Below are positions 1 through 5,720 of a DNA stretch of 5,732 bases, in pieces (positions within the stretch are counted from its first letter, which is position 1; the number at the start of each line of letters is the position of its first letter). The stretch is from Dichotomicrobium sp046543175 (GTDB lineage Bacteria; Pseudomonadota; Alphaproteobacteria; Rhizobiales; Rhodomicrobiaceae), in NCBI GenBank assembly GCA_046543175.1, contig JBKGZY010000181.1, forward strand, positions 1 to 5,732, in the 5' to 3' direction. A program made the translations under genes and the position numbers. The notes beneath the pieces are model-generated. The model had not been told where the DNA came from. It worked only from the letters and a program-made list of their open reading frames with translations, and did not search any database.

Positions 1-29
1 GCTGGCGTGATGATCGAGAAATTCGCCAT
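1..29 (-). CDS. N-terminus of a probable family 2 glycosyltransferase, cut by the left edge
   Basis: An ATG at 29 on the minus strand opens a frame reading MANFSIITPA before the window ends. The hydrophobic strand FSIITPA is how many family 2 (GT-A fold) glycosyltransferases begin, usually followed by YN or FN at the nucleotide-sugar site, which would lie outside this window. Enzymes of that family transfer a sugar from a nucleotide or lipid-linked donor. The frame is open back to a stop at 69-71, with no other ATG, GTG or TTG codon between, so 29 is the only sensible start. No good Shine-Dalgarno sequence precedes it, which weakens the call. It lies 57 bases downstream of the hydrolase stop, on the same strand and with no terminator between, so co-transcription is plausible. 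Only ten codons are visible, so the family call is tentative. Confidence 0.4.
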
Positions 30-86
30 GGTTGGTGCCGGCGCAGCGAGCGAATTTCCCGATCTGAATCACACGAACGGCCGGCC

Positions 87-857
87 TCACCGCCCCGGCG
101 CTTCTTCGCCGGACCTGGAGGCCGTCTCGGTGGCGCTGGCCGATGGCGGCGCGAACCACTGGTCTTCCGGCCACATGCGCTGTTCGAGAAACGCGTTCAG
201 GTCCAGCGAGGCCATTTTCTTCACGAACGGGGTCACGGTCGGCGCGAAGGTGATCGCGACCAATAGCGCGCCGGTCATCAGCAGCGAGGCGCGCGGCGCA
301 TCGTATTCCCAGAACTTGAGGGCGGTTCCGAACGAGCGCTTGATGTAGGCGCCCTCGAAATCCACGGAGTAGAGCTCGTCGAGCGCGAGATGCACCATGT
401 AGCCCATGAACACGAACACGCCGCCAAGCCAGCCGATCAGCGGATCGCGCCCGAGCAGTTCCGTCAGGATGATCGCGGTGAGCGGCATGAAGACGAAGCC
501 GGCGAGCACCGAGTGAAAGATGCCGCGATGCACCGCGTGGCGATGGAAGAAGCGCCAGACGCCCAGCCGCACGATGGCGTAGACCCCGAGCCAGATCGCC
601 CATAATTCCGCGACCGAATACACCGCGTAATACTGGAACAACGCGATGAAGGCGAACAGGATGCCGAGCGCCCCGAACAACATGCGCGAAGGATGAGAGC
701 GGTCGAGATCGATATCGGGCAGGATGCTGCCGACGATGCCGGCGGCGGTGAGCGTGGCAAGTTCGCCGGGCGGCACGGCACCAGCCGCGAGCGTCACCGA
801 GGCGGCAAGACCGCTTGCGACAGCGCCAACGCCGAGATGTGTCGAGAAATTCGCCAC
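87..857 (-). CDS. Membrane-bound metal-dependent hydrolase, YdjM/DUF457 family
   Basis: This 256-residue inner-membrane protein resembles the YdjM family (Pfam DUF457), annotated as membrane-bound metal-dependent hydrolases; the substrate is unknown for the family. Conserved polar motifs typical of the family are present: THLGVG at residues 6-11, GSILPDIDLDRSHPSR at 43-58 (D48, D50 and D52 are candidate metal ligands), HRGIFHS at 110-116 and HLALDELYS at 156-164. Hydrophobic segments lie near residues 10-30, 60-80, 84-98, 117-134, 140-158 and 190-208. The C-terminal 20 or so residues are polar and probably disordered. I chose GTG at 857 because a GGAGG (866-862) sits four bases upstream and the family typically begins with a short MANF/MADF-like sequence. 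A TTG at 869 would add four residues (MGGG) but would overlap that ribosome-binding site. The gene is divergent from the exporter and probably heads a transcript continuing into the gene at the left edge. Confidence 0.82.
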   Translation of the reverse strand: MANFSTHLGVGAVASGLAASVTLAAGAVPPGELATLTAAGIVGSILPDIDLDRSHPSRMLFGALGILFAFIALFQYYAVYSVAELWAIWLGVYAIVRLGVWRFFHRHAVHRGIFHSVLAGFVFMPLTAIILTELLGRDPLIGWLGGVFVFMGYMVHLALDELYSVDFEGAYIKRSFGTALKFWEYDAPRASLLMTGALLVAITFAPTVTPFVKKMASLDLNAFLEQRMWPEDQWFAPPSASATETASRSGEEAPGR

Positions 858-860
858 GCC

Positions 861-867
861 ACCTCCC
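861..867 (-). promoter_or_regulatory. Ribosome-binding site deciding the hydrolase start
   Basis: On the minus strand the sequence GGGAGGT precedes the GTG at 857; the core GGAGG ends four bases before the start codon. The spacing is a little short, but no other purine-rich site exists nearby. This site lies inside the longer frame that starts with TTG at 869, which argues for GTG as the real start. Confidence 0.6.
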
Positions 868-1170
868 AATTCGGATTCGAGGAATTGTTAGGTGATTCGC
901 TTGCCGCCTGCTAACGCGCGGCGCGGTTGTCCCACAGGAGTTGACGCGCGTCCCGGGCCCCGCGCCTCGACAGGGGGAACCGGGAACGGTCGCACCAAAC
1001 CGGGCGAGCAATCACATTTTTGTTGCACGCGCGCGCCCGAGCCTCTTTAGATCGGGGAAACGGGCGCTTCATCTCTATGTGACCATCGTATTCGGGGGCA
1101 TGCCCAGCGCTGGACGGCGATCCCTTTCGACGGGTCGCATCGGCGCTTCCGGTCTTTGTTTTGTCGCATT

Positions 1171-1199
1171 TTCGCGGCGCGAAGTAGGTACCGCTTCGC
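1171..1199. repeat. Overlapping palindromes upstream of the exporter
   Basis: Two inverted repeats overlap here. TTCGCG (1171-1176) and CGCGAA (1178-1183) form a 13-base palindrome around a single G. GCGAAG (1179-1184) and CTTCGC (1194-1199) form a second one enclosing a nine-base interval that itself contains the palindrome GGTACC (1187-1192). They end 42 bases before the exporter start, a usual place for a repressor operator or a leader hairpin. The sequences are visible directly; an operator role is inference. Six-base stems are not rare in GC-rich DNA. Confidence 0.3.
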
Positions 1200-1241
1200 T
1201 GGAAAATGCTCTAAAGCCACGCGGTCGCCACGGGAGCACGC

Positions 1242-3566
1242 ATGGGAAAGCTCGGCTTCGGCATGGAACGCCTCGGGCTCGTCACGCTGGCACGTCCGCG
1301 CCTCACGGCCGTGGCGGTGCTGCTCCTGGCCGTCGTATGCGCCGTCGGTGTCTGGCGCATTGAAGCCACCGGCATCCTCAGCGACTTCTTCCGCGGCGAC
1401 AACAAGGATTACCGCACCTACCAGCAGATGAGCGAACGCTTCCCGACGAGCGAGTTCGACGTGTTCCTGATCGTCGAAGGCGAGAAGCTCGTCACGCCGG
1501 AGAGCCTGGAAGCGGTGCGGATGATCCACCTGGAGCTCCAGTTCGTGCCGTCGGTGAACGGCGTGCTGTCGATCTTCTCGATGCGCCAGGCACCTGACGC
1601 GGAAGGCTATCCGCCGCCGATGTTCCCGGCGAAGATGCCGACCGGCGAGGAATTCGAGGCGCTGGAAGAGAAGATCCGGGGGCACCCGCTGCTTCAGGGC
1701 AAACTGCTGTCCACGCCGGACGGGCAGGCGCCGCTCACGGTCCTGATCGTGTCACTGAACAAGAGCGACGTCGCCGGGGACGGGCTGAACGCGGCAATCG
1801 ACGAGATCAAGGCGCTCGCGACGGAAAACCTGAGAGGCACGGGCCTTAGCGTCACGATGGCGGGCGTGCCGGTGATGCAGGCGGATTTGCGCGCGGCCAT
1901 CGAGAGCGACCGGCTGATCTTCAACACCGGCGGCGTGCTCATGGGCATGCTGATCGCGATCCTGTTCTTTCAGCGCGCCACGCTGATCTTCATCGCCACG
2001 CTTTGTCCGGTGATCGCGTCGGTGGTCACGCTCGGGGTCATAGGTCATCTCCAGATCGATCTGGACAGCCTCATCAACACCATTCCGCCGCTGGTGATGG
2101 TGATCGCCTTTTCCGACGCCATGCACATGATCTTCTCGATCCGACGACGGCTGGACAAGGGCGATACCAAGCACGGCGCCATCCGCCATTCGGTCCTGAC
2201 CGTGGGGCCGGCCTGCGCCCTGACTTCGATCACGACGGCGGTGGCGATGCTCAGCCTGACCTACGCGGATTCCGCCGTTATCGAGACGTTCGGGGTCTGC
2301 GCGGCCTTCGGGACGCTCTCGGCGTTCTTCGTCGTCATGTCCGTGGTGCCGGCGCTGTGCTACCTGATGATCGGCAACGAGGCCCGGTTCCGCGAGACCG
2401 ATGTCAACCGGCTCGGGATGATGCAGCGCGTCGACCGGTTCTGCCTCTGGCTGTCGCAATGGGTCGAGTTCCGCTATCTCAAGCTCGCCGCGGTCGCCAG
2501 CGTGCTGCTCGTCGCGCTGCTTGCGGCGCATTTCCAGCTCGAACCGCGCTACCGGCTCAGCGACCAGATCCCCCAGGACGAGGAAGCAATGGCCGGCACG
2601 GCGCGGCTCGACCAGAAGCTCACCGGCGCGCAGCCCATCCATGTCATGGTGCGCTGGCCGAACGGGAAGGAGCTCTTCGACAAGCAGGTGCTCAGCGCGA
2701 TCGCCGGCGCGCACCGCGTGATGGAGCGCCAGGAAAACGTCGGCAATGTCTGGTCGCTGGAGACGATGGACCGCTGGCTGATGCGCAGCGGCGAGGACGC
2801 CCGGCAGTATCTCGAGCCGTATATCGACATGCTGCCGGCACATCTCACCAGCCGCTTCATCAACCCCGAAGGCAACGCGGCGCTCGTCACGGGGCGTGTC
2901 GTCAATCTCGACGCTTCCGAAACGGTGCCGATCGTGCGCAAGCTCGATGAACAACTGAACGCGTTGCGCCAATCCTATCCGCAGATGGAGTTCGAGGCGA
3001 CGGGGCTTCCGGTCGTGGCCGCGCTTCAGGCCGACAACATGATCCGCCAGCTCAATGACGGGCTGCTCATAGCCATCGTGCTGGTCGTCGTCATGATCGG
3101 CCTTGCTTTCCGTTCGTTATCCATCGCGGCGATCAGCATCGCGCCGAACCTTTTTCCTCTCGTCGCAACCGGCGCGATGGTATATGCCCTTGGGGGAGGA
3201 CTGGAATATTCGAGCGTGATCGCTTTCACCGTGGCATTCGGCCTTGCGGTCGACGATACGATCCATTTCCTGAACCGGCTGGCGGTGGAAGAAAGCCGCA
3301 CCAGCATGCCGGAAAAGGCCGTCCGGCAGACCCTGTTCGTGGTCGGGCCGGTGCTGGTGCTCACGACGATCGTGCTGGTGCTGGGGCTGGCGGTGACGGT
3401 ATTCTCGGCCGTTCCGCCCACGCAGCTCTTCGGCCGCCTGGCCATGACGATGCTGGTCGCCGCGCTGGTCGCGGACCTCTTGTTCCTGCCGGCGATCATT
3501 TTGACGCTACGCAAGTTGAGACCTTTCGGGAGACGTGTAGAGGATGATGACGTGGTTCCCCTATAG
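1242..3566 (+). CDS. RND superfamily exporter, MMPL/COG1033 type
   Basis: This 774-residue inner-membrane protein has the full duplicated RND layout: TM1 near residues 21-38, a large periplasmic loop to about 227, then five helices to about 377; TM7 near 412-430, a second periplasmic loop to about 603, then five helices to about 757. Such proteins are proton-driven exporters, often of lipids or other hydrophobic molecules; the substrate cannot be read from sequence. The proton-relay region is clear in TM10 as GLAVDDTIHF (667-676, D671/D672/H675). The matching TM4 site reads FSDAMHMIF (290-298), with a single aspartate (D292) and H295. Length suits the COG1033 predicted exporters; hopanoid-associated HpnN proteins are relatives but usually longer. 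The ATG start has GGGAG at 1232-1236, five bases upstream. The gene overlaps the next by 23 bases, so the two are probably co-transcribed and perhaps translationally coupled. No frameshift or missing segment is seen. Confidence 0.92.
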   Translation: MGKLGFGMERLGLVTLARPRLTAVAVLLLAVVCAVGVWRIEATGILSDFFRGDNKDYRTYQQMSERFPTSEFDVFLIVEGEKLVTPESLEAVRMIHLELQFVPSVNGVLSIFSMRQAPDAEGYPPPMFPAKMPTGEEFEALEEKIRGHPLLQGKLLSTPDGQAPLTVLIVSLNKSDVAGDGLNAAIDEIKALATENLRGTGLSVTMAGVPVMQADLRAAIESDRLIFNTGGVLMGMLIAILFFQRATLIFIATLCPVIASVVTLGVIGHLQIDLDSLINTIPPLVMVIAFSDAMHMIFSIRRRLDKGDTKHGAIRHSVLTVGPACALTSITTAVAMLSLTYADSAVIETFGVCAAFGTLSAFFVVMSVVPALCYLMIGNEARFRETDVNRLGMMQRVDRFCLWLSQWVEFRYLKLAAVASVLLVALLAAHFQLEPRYRLSDQIPQDEEAMAGTARLDQKLTGAQPIHVMVRWPNGKELFDKQVLSAIAGAHRVMERQENVGNVWSLETMDRWLMRSGEDARQYLEPYIDMLPAHLTSRFINPEGNAALVTGRVVNLDASETVPIVRKLDEQLNALRQSYPQMEFEATGLPVVAALQADNMIRQLNDGLLIAIVLVVVMIGLAFRSLSIAAISIAPNLFPLVATGAMVYALGGGLEYSSVIAFTVAFGLAVDDTIHFLNRLAVEESRTSMPEKAVRQTLFVVGPVLVLTTIVLVLGLAVTVFSAVPPTQLFGRLAMTMLVAALVADLLFLPAIILTLRKLRPFGRRVEDDDVVPL

Positions 3567-4068
3567 AGTGCTTAAGGCGTTGGGCGCCGCCGCTTTCGGC
3601 GTTCTCATCGGCCTGCCCCCGGCCCTCGCGGCCTGCACATCGGAGGGCACACAACTGATTGACAGGCTTGACGGCCGCTGGCGCGGCGCGGGGCAAGTGA
3701 CCCCGATCGGCGGCCAGCCCGAGCGCATTCTCTGTCAGATCAGCTACGCCAAGACCGGGAGCGGTCAGGGCGTGCGGCAGAATATCGAGTGTGCCGGCAC
3801 GGATTACCGCATTCGCGCGACGGCCAATGTCCGCTGCAATGGCGCGAACATCAGCGGAACCTGGACCGAGAATATCGCCAACAACACCGGCCAAATAAAC
3901 GGCCGTTTCGAAGGACAGCGGCTGCGCGCCTCCTTCGAGGGGCCGAATTTCAAGGGCCGGCTCGCCGTGAGGTTCGCCAGCCGCGGGCGCCATACCGTCA
4001 CGATCTCGCAGTTCGACCCCGCCAAGGGCCGCCACGTCCCCGTGGCCGAGATGTCGATGCGGCAATAG
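3544..4068 (+). CDS. Small exported protein of unknown function, four cysteines
   Basis: The 174-residue product begins with a signal peptide: a basic n-region (R8, K11), a hydrophobic core at 12-24 and PALAAC at 26-31. Cleavage could be by signal peptidase I around ALA-A; alternatively LAAC at 28-31 fits a lipobox, making C31 a lipidated cysteine. The mature part has a WRGAG motif near 46-50, cysteines at 31, 64, 83 and 98, a GTW at 105-107 and alternating polar/hydrophobic segments, which suggests a small beta-barrel or beta-sandwich. It resembles uncharacterised small secreted proteins of alphaproteobacteria, from memory and not from a search. The start lies inside the exporter's last codons (overlap 3544-3566), with AGAGG just upstream and GGGAG at 3528-3532; ATG 3547 gives better spacing to AGAGG and costs one residue. 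A GTG at 3568 lacks a binding site. The context suggests a periplasmic or envelope accessory to the exporter. Confidence 0.8.
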   Translation: MMTWFPYRVLKALGAAAFGVLIGLPPALAACTSEGTQLIDRLDGRWRGAGQVTPIGGQPERILCQISYAKTGSGQGVRQNIECAGTDYRIRATANVRCNGANISGTWTENIANNTGQINGRFEGQRLRASFEGPNFKGRLAVRFASRGRHTVTISQFDPAKGRHVPVAEMSMRQ

Positions 4069-4134
4069 CGCCGTCGTTCGGCGCGGCCGGAACGATCGCC
4101 GGGCGCGGTCCTCAAGAGCACGGCTTTCAATGAA

Positions 4135-4174
4135 AGCGCCGCGGCCGGTCCAGCCAGCCGCGGCGCTCCCTTTT
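4135..4174 (+). terminator. Rho-independent terminator of the exporter operon, perhaps bidirectional
   Basis: A perfect 11-base-pair stem, AGCGCCGCGGC (4135-4145) with GCCGCGGCGCT (4157-4167), closes an 11-base loop and is followed by CCCTTTT. It lies 67 bases after the exported-protein stop. Read on the minus strand, the same hairpin is followed by TTCATT, a poorer U-tract, so it may also stop the convergent 27-codon gene that ends at 4226. Confidence 0.8.
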
Positions 4175-4225
4175 ACATGTCATGTCGGGGGTGAGGACCC
4201 GGCCGCAGACAGCCGTCCGAGCTCC

Positions 4226-4309
4226 TCAGATCATGCCAATCAGAACCGCTGCGACGAAGCTGAACGCAGCCACCATGGCGACCAGTCGCAATTGATCGGC
4301 AAAAGACAT
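4226..4309 (-). CDS. 27-residue hydrophobic small protein, probable single-span membrane protein
   Basis: A short frame encodes a 27-residue peptide beginning MSFADQLRLVAMV and ending AAVLIGMI, then TGA. Residues 1-8 are polar, with D5 and R8 the only charges; residues 9-27 are an uninterrupted hydrophobic stretch of 19 residues, the right length for one membrane helix. What makes it credible is the ribosome-binding site: AGGAGGG (4320-4314 on the minus strand) ends four bases before the ATG, with five between the GGAGG core and the ATG, far better than chance sequence around here. It has its own intergenic space, convergent on the terminator hairpin at 4135-4174 and divergent from the TRAP receptor gene. 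Function is unknown; known peptides of this kind often bind and modulate a membrane transporter or sensor, but nothing here shows a partner. It is easily missed by automatic annotation because of length. Confidence 0.68.
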   Translation of the reverse strand: MSFADQLRLVAMVAAFSFVAAVLIGMI

Positions 4310-4342
4310 GCAACCCTCCTCGGTGGTTGTACACGTTGCATG
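4307..4342. repeat. Inverted repeat spanning the start of the 27-codon gene
   Basis: CATGCAAC (4307-4314) and GTTGCATG (4335-4342) are perfect eight-base complements separated by 20 bases. In the minus-strand mRNA the start codon would be in the stem and most of the Shine-Dalgarno sequence in the loop. A competing five-pair stem, CAACC (4311-4315) with GGTTG (4325-4329), would leave the start codon free. The interval also holds TTGTACA (4328-4334). It may be a translational switch, an operator or chance. Confidence 0.4.
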
Positions 4343-4346
4343 GGTC

Positions 4347-4361
4347 CTGAAAAATTTTCAG
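4347..4361. repeat. 15-base palindrome, candidate operator
   Basis: CTGAAAA (4347-4353), one A, then TTTTCAG (4355-4361) is a perfect seven-base inverted repeat. It sits 38 bases upstream of the 27-codon gene and about 270 upstream of the TRAP receptor gene, inside the AT-rich island. The symmetry and position suit a dimeric repressor site, but no regulator gene is in the window to match it. Confidence 0.35.
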
Positions 4362-4617
4362 AGACACAGAATTTCACTCTAAGAGAAAAAATCCATCTCT
4401 TTCCAGTTAAATCTATGACGCACCGCAACATAGCCGCGCAGCGCAACATTTCGGTGGATTGTCGGGAATTCCTGTTACAGCCAGAGGCAGCAGGATTGCC
4501 AACCCACCGGGGGCGCCATAGCTTGACGGCGCCAGCATTGGGCCATCGGTCGGCGTTGGCGACATCGCAACTCGGACAGCGTTTTTCGTCGCGTCCAGAT
4601 TGGCCGGAAGAACGCTT

Positions 4618-4624
4618 GGGGAGG
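4618..4624 (+). promoter_or_regulatory. Strong ribosome-binding site of the TRAP receptor gene
   Basis: GGGGAGG with seven bases to the ATG at 4632 is near ideal and fits the high expression typical of TRAP receptor proteins. It excludes the upstream frames that cross this point as competing starts. Confidence 0.75.
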
Positions 4625-4631
4625 ATGATGC

Positions 4632-5720
4632 ATGAGTGTTGTGAGCAGGTTGAAACATGCTGCGGGCGCGGTCGCCCTCGGCGGGCTGGTCGCATCGTCG
4701 GGCGTCGCCGTCGATCAGGCGGCGGCCGACCCGATCCGCTGGAAGATGCCGATCGCCTTCGCATCCAAGCTGCCGGGCCTCGGCTCGCCGTCGCAATATG
4801 TCGCCAGGCAGCTCGACGCCGCCAGCGGCGGCGATGTGCAGGTGCGCGTGTTCGAGCCGGACAAGCTGGTGCCGCCCTTCGAAATCCTCCAGGCCGTTTC
4901 CGACGGCCGGGTCGAGGCGGGCTATACCTGGATCGGCTATGACCAGGGCAAGGTGCCCGCCGTGCCGCTGTTCGCGGCGGTGCCGTTCGGCATGAAGCCG
5001 TGGGCGTTTTCCGCGTGGTATTACTGGGGCGGCGGCCACGACATGCTTCAGGAAGTCTACGCCAACAAGGGCTTCAACGTGCATGCCCGCCTGTGCGGCA
5101 TCATCGGCCCGGATACCGCCGGCTGGTACTCCGAACCGATCACGAGCCTGGAAGACTACAAGGGCATGAAGATCCGCTTCGCCGGGCTGGGCGGCAAGGT
5201 GCTCGAGAAGCTCGGCGCGTCCGTCACCATGATGCCGGGCGGCGAGCTGTTCCAGGCATTGCAGACCGGCACCATCGACGCGACCGAGTTCTCCATGCCG
5301 GCCATCGACCAGATCCTCGGCTTCAACGACGTCGTGAAATACAACCTGTTCCCCGGCTGGCATCAGCCCTTCACGGCGCAATACATGCTCATCAACAAGG
5401 ATCAGTGGAACGCGGCGACCGATCAGCAGAAGGCGCTGATCGAGACGACCTGCACGGCCGCGACGATGATGGGCCTGACCGAGGGTGAATACAAGAACGG
5501 CGCCGCGCTCAAGGGCTTTCAGGAGAAGGGCGTGCAGGCCGACCAGATCCCGACCGACATTCTGGTGAAGCTGAAGGAAGTCACGCAGGAAGTGCTGGAA
5601 GAAGAAGCCGCCAACGATGCCGACTTCAAGCGCGTCTACGAGTCCCAGAAGGCGTTCCAGGACAACTACAAGGTCTGGGACCGGCGGGCCTACCTCCCGG
5701 CCGAACTGAACGAAGACTGA
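4632..5720 (+). CDS. TRAP transporter periplasmic substrate-binding protein, DctP superfamily
   Basis: The 362-residue product is the extracytoplasmic receptor of a tripartite ATP-independent periplasmic transporter, which captures a small organic acid-type solute and delivers it to a sodium-driven permease. A Sec signal peptide spans residues 1-32 (R6/K8, hydrophobic 10-26, AAA before D33). The mature protein shows the family core: IRWKMPIAF at its start, GYTWIGYDQG near 97-106, GMKIRFAGLGGKVLEKLG at 178-195 with R182 at the position of the conserved ligand-binding arginine, PGGELFQALQTGTIDATEF at 202-220, and PGWHQP at 241-246. These resemble the TakP/FcbT1 branch (keto acids, mannitol or chloroaromatic acids by annotation) more than classical DctP; the true ligand is unknown. 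Cysteines are C155 and C274. The start is well set by GGGGAGG at 4618-4624, seven bases upstream. The small and large permease subunits are not in the window and should follow the right edge. Confidence 0.92.
   Translation: MSVVSRLKHAAGAVALGGLVASSGVAVDQAAADPIRWKMPIAFASKLPGLGSPSQYVARQLDAASGGDVQVRVFEPDKLVPPFEILQAVSDGRVEAGYTWIGYDQGKVPAVPLFAAVPFGMKPWAFSAWYYWGGGHDMLQEVYANKGFNVHARLCGIIGPDTAGWYSEPITSLEDYKGMKIRFAGLGGKVLEKLGASVTMMPGGELFQALQTGTIDATEFSMPAIDQILGFNDVVKYNLFPGWHQPFTAQYMLINKDQWNAATDQQKALIETTCTAATMMGLTEGEYKNGAALKGFQEKGVQADQIPTDILVKLKEVTQEVLEEEAANDADFKRVYESQKAFQDNYKVWDRRAYLPAELNED

Larger units (their letters stand above)
858..1241. other. Divergent intergenic region between hydrolase and exporter
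   Basis: These 384 bases must carry the promoters for the leftward hydrolase and the rightward exporter. I see no convincing gene: the frames that cross it run deep into the exporter in a shadow frame and lack credible starts. No strong promoter can be named. A TTGCAC (1023-1028) followed after 17 bases by TTTAGA (1046-1051) is the best rightward candidate, and TTGTCG (1161-1166) with TAGGTA (1185-1190) at 18 bases is a weaker one that overlaps the palindromes listed separately. Leftward, TAACAA-like sequence near 884-890 could be a -10 box with only a poor -35. Confidence 0.5.
4310..4631. other. Divergent control region between the 27-codon gene and the TRAP receptor
   Basis: These 322 bases separate two divergent starts. 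About 4343-4420 is strikingly AT-rich (roughly one third G+C) compared with the rest of the window, and it is the obvious place for promoters. Visible elements are the 15-base palindrome at 4347-4361, AAGAGA/TCTCTT arms at 4381-4386 and 4396-4401, and CGCAACAT repeated at 4424-4431 and 4442-4449. A TTGACG at 4523-4528 could be a -35 box for the receptor gene, but no decent -10 follows at 16-18 bases. GGCGCC occurs twice, at 4512-4517 and 4528-4533. I see no gene in this stretch. Confidence 0.5.

Noticed and set aside
951..984. Potential hairpin TCCCGG...CCGGGA with inner CCCC/GGGG
   Set aside because: No T-run follows on either strand and no gene ends here; such pairings are common in GC-rich sequence.
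941..1363. 140-residue plus-strand frame in the intergenic region and exporter start
   Set aside because: It begins at a TTG with no supported family resemblance and overlaps the exporter by 122 bases in another frame.
2003..2950. 315-residue plus-strand frame within the exporter gene
   Set aside because: Its Arg/Gly/His-rich composition is a frame-shifted reading of the exporter, whose own frame is uninterrupted; it has no independent start signal.
1752..2972. 406-residue open frame on the minus strand inside the exporter gene
   Set aside because: It is rich in R, H, D, E and G with no domain-like pattern, lies wholly antisense to a clear membrane exporter, and is the usual shadow frame of high-GC genes.
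4512..4533. Two GGCGCC copies separated by ten bases, around a TTGAC sequence
   Set aside because: GGCGCC is self-palindromic and frequent in GC-rich DNA; there is no -10 box to make the TTGACG a promoter.
4130..4942. 270-residue plus-strand frame from the terminator hairpin into the TRAP receptor gene
   Set aside because: It starts beside the terminator stem, has low-complexity Arg-rich sequence, and its last 300 bases are out of frame with an obvious receptor gene.
4413..5381. 322-residue minus-strand frame antisense to the TRAP receptor
   Set aside because: Composition is dominated by A, H, R and D, as expected for an antisense shadow, and the sense frame has all the family motifs.
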